26,369 bases of DNA from Rhodospirillales bacterium (GTDB lineage: Bacteria > Pseudomonadota > Alphaproteobacteria > Rhodospirillales > Defluviicoccaceae), in the NCBI GenBank assembly GCA_016712595.1, contig JADJQT010000007.1, forward strand, positions 1 through 26,369, read 5' to 3'. Shown in pieces: positions 22,189-26,369 of the stretch; the first letter of the stretch is position 1, and every line of letters starts with the position of its first letter. The notes under the pieces are model-generated. The model did no database searches. It had not been told where the DNA came from and saw nothing but the letters and a program-made list of their open reading frames with translations. A program made the position numbers and the translations under genes.

Positions 22189-22712
22189 CAATAAGCGAAC
22201 GCGGCAAAAAATGGTTAAAGTCAACTGAGCAACTCAGGTTAAAACCTTATGTAGATGACTACGCACCAACTCCTCGTATAGAGTACAGTATAGGTTACGG
22301 GCATCAAATACAACCGGGAGAAGAGTATTTAATGCAGGGAATCACTGAGGCAAAAGCAGAGGAGTTATTTAACCAGGATATTTTAAAGTATGCGGGTGCC
22401 GTTAGCAATGGTTTAAAAGTGGCTGTTAGTCAAAACGTGTTTGATGCGTTGGTTTCCTTCTGTTACAATATTGGTGTAAATGGCTTTGCTAAAAGTACAC
22501 TGCTAAAAATGTTTAACGAAAAAAAGAGCCCTAAAGAAATTGCCGCCCTTTGGTTGCGTACATGGATAAAACCGCCTGTATTAATTGCAAGGCGCGCGCG
22601 TGAGGTTGCTTATGCTTATGGCGAGGAAATAAAAGGCGGTATGCTAACACTTGGAAAAATTGCTGTAGTGATACTTTTTTTTTTATTATTAACTGAGGAC
22701 GAAACAAAATGA
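22185..22712 (+). CDS. GH24 lysozyme with C-terminal membrane anchor
   Basis: Intact 175-residue endolysin or virion lysozyme that cleaves the peptidoglycan glycan backbone. Seen are the catalytic Glu15 in STEQLRLKPYVDD, IGYGHQIQPGEEY (37-49) and the typical VFDALVSFCYNIGVNGF (85-101) and ARRAREVAYAYGEE (135-148) blocks of glycoside hydrolase 24. The residue corresponding to T4 Thr26 is Ser (YSIGYGH). Unlike ordinary GH24 enzymes it ends with a hydrophobic helix (MLTLGKIAVVILFFLLL, about 153-169) and a charged tail, so it is probably membrane-bound, perhaps in the virion membrane or acting at the host membrane. ATGA overlaps join it to both neighbours. Confidence 0.85.
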   Translation: MTISERGKKWLKSTEQLRLKPYVDDYAPTPRIEYSIGYGHQIQPGEEYLMQGITEAKAEELFNQDILKYAGAVSNGLKVAVSQNVFDALVSFCYNIGVNGFAKSTLLKMFNEKKSPKEIAALWLRTWIKPPVLIARRAREVAYAYGEEIKGGMLTLGKIAVVILFFLLLTEDETK

Positions 22713-22981
22713 CAAAAACAGTTGCAAATTTTCAATTCGCAAATAAGGCGATAAAACTCAATTGGAATTTTATTGATATAATGATAATCAACAGGGGTAC
22801 AGCAACCGCATATATCAATAATTTGCCGTTGCGCCCTGTTTCTGCAACCTTCGCGGGCGATGTGTTTACGCTTAGCGCAAACGAAGGTGAAATAATAAAA
22901 GGCAACTGGGATTTAACTTTTGAGCCTGGTGCAGCCGTTACAGCTTGCAATGTTTATATAGTTTGGAGGTATAGAGCATGA
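22709..22981 (+). CDS. 90-aa beta-rich protein before the spike (copy B)
   Basis: Identical to 8933-9205. Confidence 0.6.
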   Translation: MTKTVANFQFANKAIKLNWNFIDIMIINRGTATAYINNLPLRPVSATFAGDVFTLSANEGEIIKGNWDLTFEPGAAVTACNVYIVWRYRA

Positions 22982-24168
22982 TTAATTGCACTGGTGTTGC
23001 TATTGGTGGCGGTGGTGGTGGTGGCTTAACCAGTTTACCTATTGACAAATGTTTGTTTGTTATGGAAAACGGCAATGATGCTACAGCCTTGCCAGACCGT
23101 TTAGATTTACCTTACTTAACCGTTGGCGCTGCAATTGCCGCAATGCCTGGTGATGATTATACGGTAATAGTTTATCCTGGTAATTATACTTATTCGGGTG
23201 CGTTACCTCTTGTTGTGCGTATGTATTTGGGTCCTGGTGTTACTTTAGCGTTTAACCCTACAGATTGGTCACAAAACGAGCAATTTTTTATTGATGGCTT
23301 TGGCGATATTGAGATTGATGATTTATTTGACAGGGTAAGTGGGACTACTATACAGGCTACAATCAAATGTAAGTTGTTAGTAGTAACCAACTTTGCGCCA
23401 AACAACGATTTAGAAAGTTGTGTAATTGATTGCACTGAGGATTTATACTTCTTAACCCAATTGGCTATAAGAGACGGTGCCGCATACGATAAGATTGTAA
23501 TAAAAGGCGATACTATTTATATGAATGATGGGATTGCGTGCGAGGAAACTTACAAGAGTGTTTACATTCATCCTGCAAGTAAGTTAAATGGTTACGTTAT
23601 TATAGTAAACGATACGGGCACTATTTTTAACTTTCACATACATGGAGACTTCTTTTGTGATTTAGGCGCGTCCGTTCAGCCTCTTACACTTCAGGGCGAA
23701 TGTAGTTTTTGGGGTAGCTCCGGTTTGTTTAATGGCTTTAGGTGTTTTGGAGATATGAATTTTAAAACAGATTTATCGCCCATACTTGTAGATGGCGCAA
23801 CAATACAATTTGATAAAATTTCTGTATTCCATGAAATAAGTAATCCGGTAGTTGATGACACTATTCCGGTAATAACTATTGACGCATCCTTATCTCCATG
23901 CGAGGTTGGTATAACTCAGGGTAGTTATATCAGTGGCTTAAATGGTACATATCCTAACGGGATGATAATCGTAGACAATAGCGTTAATGCAGTTAAATTA
24001 ACCATTAGTGGAAAGTATTACGGGCATGATGGTTCCGGTTTTGTTGTGGCTGCTACTACTGCAACACAAGATGTTTACGGTGGCGTGGTTGAGACCAACC
24101 TAACTACAATAGGAGCCAACACAAACGATTTAATTGAGGTTAAACTTGAAAATTCAAATGTGATATAA
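22978..24168 (+). CDS. Spike / receptor-binding protein candidate (copy B allele)
   Basis: 396-residue allele of 9202-10392 without any length change. Differences gather in the early shaft (for example TDWSQNEQ versus TAWDENEQ, DLFDRVSGTT versus DLFDGTDGTT, NDLESCV versus NGLLSCV) and thin out toward the ends. Equal length with scattered substitutions is what a beta-helix under diversifying pressure would show. Confidence 0.65.
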   Translation: MINCTGVAIGGGGGGGLTSLPIDKCLFVMENGNDATALPDRLDLPYLTVGAAIAAMPGDDYTVIVYPGNYTYSGALPLVVRMYLGPGVTLAFNPTDWSQNEQFFIDGFGDIEIDDLFDRVSGTTIQATIKCKLLVVTNFAPNNDLESCVIDCTEDLYFLTQLAIRDGAAYDKIVIKGDTIYMNDGIACEETYKSVYIHPASKLNGYVIIVNDTGTIFNFHIHGDFFCDLGASVQPLTLQGECSFWGSSGLFNGFRCFGDMNFKTDLSPILVDGATIQFDKISVFHEISNPVVDDTIPVITIDASLSPCEVGITQGSYISGLNGTYPNGMIIVDNSVNAVKLTISGKYYGHDGSGFVVAATTATQDVYGGVVETNLTTIGANTNDLIEVKLENSNVI

Positions 24169-24169
24169 T

Positions 24170-24337
24170 ATGAGAAACCCTAAAACAACACTTACAGGAA
24201 TAGCCGGAATATTGGGCGGTATTGCATCAATTATTCATGGTGATTTAGTTACAGGAGTAACGGCAATAGTTACAGGTATAGGATTAATTTTTGCCAAAGA
24301 TTATAATGTTACCGGTTTGCCTCCTGGTAAACAATAG
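24170..24337 (+). CDS. 55-aa holin-like membrane protein (copy B)
   Basis: Identical to 10394-10561. Confidence 0.6.
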   Translation: MRNPKTTLTGIAGILGGIASIIHGDLVTGVTAIVTGIGLIFAKDYNVTGLPPGKQ

Positions 24338-24453
24338 CCTGTTAAAAAATACCTATTCTACAGCGCGCAACCTATTTGCGCGTTGCTTATTATTGTGCTG
24401 TTGCGTGGTAGACCGGGAAGTCTGCGAACAAGCAACACGATACGGAATGTAAC

Positions 24454-24480
24454 AAAAGCTGAGTTTGCGCTCAGCTTTTT
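24454..24480 (+). terminator. Late-operon terminator (copy B)
   Basis: Same 10-bp stem and TTTGCG loop as at 10678. Confidence 0.8.
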
Positions 24481-24713
24481 GTTTTGTAGGCGCACTCATC
24501 CCGAATTATTCACACGCGAACACATACCGGTCGTCAGAAAAACTTCCCTCCTTTTGCCGTTTTTTCATTGTGCTGTTTTGTTTACGTTAGTTATTTTTTA
24601 CGTTAACAATTTGCTGTTAATAACAAAATTTATTTGGTTTGTTTGTTGTGTGGTTGGTGATATAGGTTTGTGCCAACAAAACAACATTTTTTTTCGTTGT
24701 GGGGGTACTTCCC

Positions 24714-24765
24714 TACTTAACATAATAAACGAGTGAGTGAGCCTCAATTAACATTATGTTAAGTA
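24714..24765. repeat. 13-bp inverted repeat (copy B)
   Basis: Both arms (24714-24726 and 24753-24765) and the 26-base spacer match copy A exactly. Confidence 0.6.
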
Positions 24766-24833
24766 AACAAACCCTTACAACGGATTGTAAAAAAACTTCA
24801 ATGAAACGTCCGTATGCCACTTTATTAAAAAAG

Positions 24834-24864
24834 TTGTTGCGCTTTCGTCTTATAAATAAGTTTC
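24834..24864 (+). promoter_or_regulatory. Promoter candidate (copy B)
   Basis: TTG, 20-base spacer and TAAGTTTC as at 11063-11093. Confidence 0.4.
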
Positions 24865-24883
24865 ACTATAGCCGTTTTTGCGC

Positions 24884-25548
24884 ATGAGGGTGTTAATCGG
24901 ATGCGAAGAAAGCCAGGTAGTGTGCAAAGCCTTTAGGAGTTTAGGATATGAGGCTTATTCAAATGACATACAACCCTGCTCGGTGGTAAACCTGAATGGC
25001 ATTTACAAAAGATTTCTTTAAGGCGTTTGATGAGTTAAAGCCAGATTTAACTATAACCTTTCAACCATGCACAGACCTTGCTGTTAGTGGTGCCAGGCAT
25101 TTTGGTATAAAAGAAGAAAACGGCACACAGGAGAAGTCAATCCGGTTTTTTTGAAGTATGGAAGGTAAGCAACTGTTCTGAAAATCCAGTTGGTATAATG
25201 AGTGGGAAATACATTTAAAAAGTGGTTTCCTGTGTTGTATGCTGAAATGGTTGATTACGGTTTTCCTTTTAAAGCATCGCAGATAATACAACCTTATCAG
25301 TTTGGGCATACCGAAAGAAAAACAACCTGTTTGTTTTTAAATGGATTGCCGTTGTTGAGTAATGGCGAAAATGTTGAATCTGAAATGATAAAGCTGCCTT
25401 ACAGGAATATGCAAAAGTTCACTATATGCCACCGAGGAAAGACAGGGCGCGGCTTCGTTCTAAAACATACACAGGTGTAGCTTCTGCAATGGCTTCTCAG
25501 TGGGGCGCATACGTTGAACAACAAACAACTCTAACAATATACGCATGA
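24884..25548 (+). pseudogene. DNA methyltransferase, indel-broken copy
   Basis: Matches 11113-11784 but has one-base losses or gains near 24980, 25005, 25100, 25150, 25215, 25405 and 25434. These fall in a low-accuracy contig end, so true inactivation is not implied. The C-terminal codons and the leader for the next gene differ (CTCTAACAATATACGC). Confidence 0.8.
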
Positions 25549-26369
25549 AAATATTAAGTTTAGGTATGGGGTTGCAAAGTACATTGATTTATCTAATGTC
25601 AAGTTTGGGCGAATTGCCTCGTTTGGATTATGCTGTATTTGCTGACCCTGGCTCTGAAATGCCGGAGACCTATGCTTATTTGAACTGGTTGATTTCATGG
25701 CAAATAAAATATAACGGTGTACCTATGTTATTACTGGTAAAAAGAGCCTTTACAATGATTTAATAAATGGCACAAATTCAACTGGAGGGCGTTTTGCCTC
25801 AATCGTGTTTTACTAAAAGCGCGAATGGTGAAATAGGAATTTTAGAAGGCAATGCACGAAAAGAATACTAGAATTAATTGAGGTCAATAAAAGTATTCGT
25901 GCGCTGTATGGTTTAAAAAAAGTTTTGCAAGGTTTCCTAAAAACTGATTTGTATATGGGTATAACCATTGATGAGATAGCAAGAATGAATTATTCAAAAG
26001 TAATTGGGCAACTGTTTTATCCGTTATTGCGGGTATTCTGCAACAAAAAATAAGCTGAATAAAATTGGACTCATTTACAGTTATAATAGAGGTGATTGTT
26101 TTAGGTGGTATAATAAAGGCATTTGCCAATACCCCCAAAGTCTGCTTGCTTCTTTGTCCTTTTCAAAGTGATTCACGTTGGCAAAGTATGAAGGTTAATC
26201 AACCTGAGTTTTTCAATTGGCTGTTAAAGTTGGATTATTTAATAAGGGATTCAAGGAGTAAGGGTTGCAGGGCAGCTGTTTTACATCGTTCGTGCGTTCC
26301 GTTAGACGAAGTAAACTTTACTGGCAATAAATTAGATTTATTTACTCAAACGAGTGTTCTAGTAATTGC
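25545..26369 (+). pseudogene. PAPS-reductase-family gene, indel-broken and cut by window end
   Basis: Matches 11781-12608. It reads correctly for about 50 residues (PP-loop and FADPGSEMPETY intact), then many indels from about 25705 onward break the frame. The window stops nine bases before the expected stop codon. Confidence 0.8.

Larger units (their letters stand above)
24338..24883. other. Intergenic region with hairpins and promoter (copy B)
   Basis: Counterpart of 10562-11112 with the same order of hairpins, terminator, inverted repeat and promoter. It differs by an extra T near 24695 and by a short replaced stretch near 24817 (GCCACT here, a longer CTGTTCACCATT there). No gene is evident. 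Confidence 0.7.
13403..26369. repeat. Genome unit copy B (incomplete) of the tandem phage genome
   Basis: This is the second unit, starting inside the rep gene. The window ends at the equivalent of base 12608 of copy A, inside the PAPS-reductase-family gene. It is near-identical to copy A over long stretches but clearly divergent in three blocks (equivalents of about 3270-4960, 6930-8380 and 9345-10230). The last ~1.5 kb has many single-base indels that break conserved genes, typical of low consensus accuracy. Confidence 0.95.

Noticed and set aside
1..26369. Duplication by transposition or prophage tandem integration
   Set aside because: No transposase, integrase, terminal inverted repeat, target duplication or chromosomal flank is present.
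1..26369. tRNA, rRNA or CRISPR array
   Set aside because: No cloverleaf-like sequence, rRNA segment or regularly spaced short direct repeats were seen.

Overview
The window looks like nearly two head-to-tail copies of one small viral genome. Copy A is about 1-13402. Copy B is 13403-26369 and stops about 0.8 kb short of a full unit. The unit is about 13.45 kb once a G/C homopolymer block in copy B (15872-16190) is set aside. No chromosomal or integrase-like sequence flanks it. A circular or concatemeric phage genome that was assembled more than once around fits best. The outer ~0.9 kb on the left and ~1.5 kb on the right are full of single-base indels, as expected at thinly covered contig ends. 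Many genes are broken in one copy and intact in the other, so each gene should be read from its intact copy. The copies also carry true allelic differences (synonymous and conservative changes, an in-frame five-codon indel), so two related genotypes are represented.

The host is probably a Bacteroidetes-type bacterium. The DNA is A/T-rich. Genes start after A-rich leaders without Shine-Dalgarno sequences. One promoter candidate fits the TTG / TAnnTTTG pattern. Several small proteins resemble ones common in Bacteroidetes phages. This is inference, not a database result.

Layout of one unit, nearly all on the + strand: (1) replication: a Rep_trans/RstA-like initiator behind a palindromic region, an 81-aa protein, an OB-fold SSB-like protein and several overlapping small ORFs, one a membrane-anchored coiled coil; (2) a small putative regulator with a 13-bp motif against its start codon; (3) a morphogenesis block: a membrane-anchored LEA-2-like protein, a ~480-aa transglutaminase-fold protein with polybasic and hydrophobic parts, a 62-aa protein that is 40% Lys/Arg, a Gly-rich membrane protein, three capsid-like beta proteins (228, 130 and 160 aa), a coiled-coil protein, a membrane-anchored helical protein, a GH24 lysozyme with a C-terminal membrane segment, a 90-aa beta protein, a 396-aa beta-helix spike candidate and a 55-aa holin-like protein; (4) a ~550-nt intergenic region with hairpins, a terminator, a perfect 13-bp inverted repeat and a promoter candidate; (5) a DNA methyltransferase, a PAPS-reductase-family protein and two small proteins, three of these four sharing a copied ATATACGCATGA start-site leader.

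I see no terminase, portal, tail gene or packaging ATPase. With the Rep type, SSB-like protein, several membrane proteins and lysozyme, this suggests a small tailless, perhaps membrane-containing phage with a single-stranded or rolling-circle lifestyle. It resembles Finnlakeviridae (FLiP) in concept but is larger, and its capsid proteins are too short for an ordinary double jelly-roll. That is the most likely undescribed system here.
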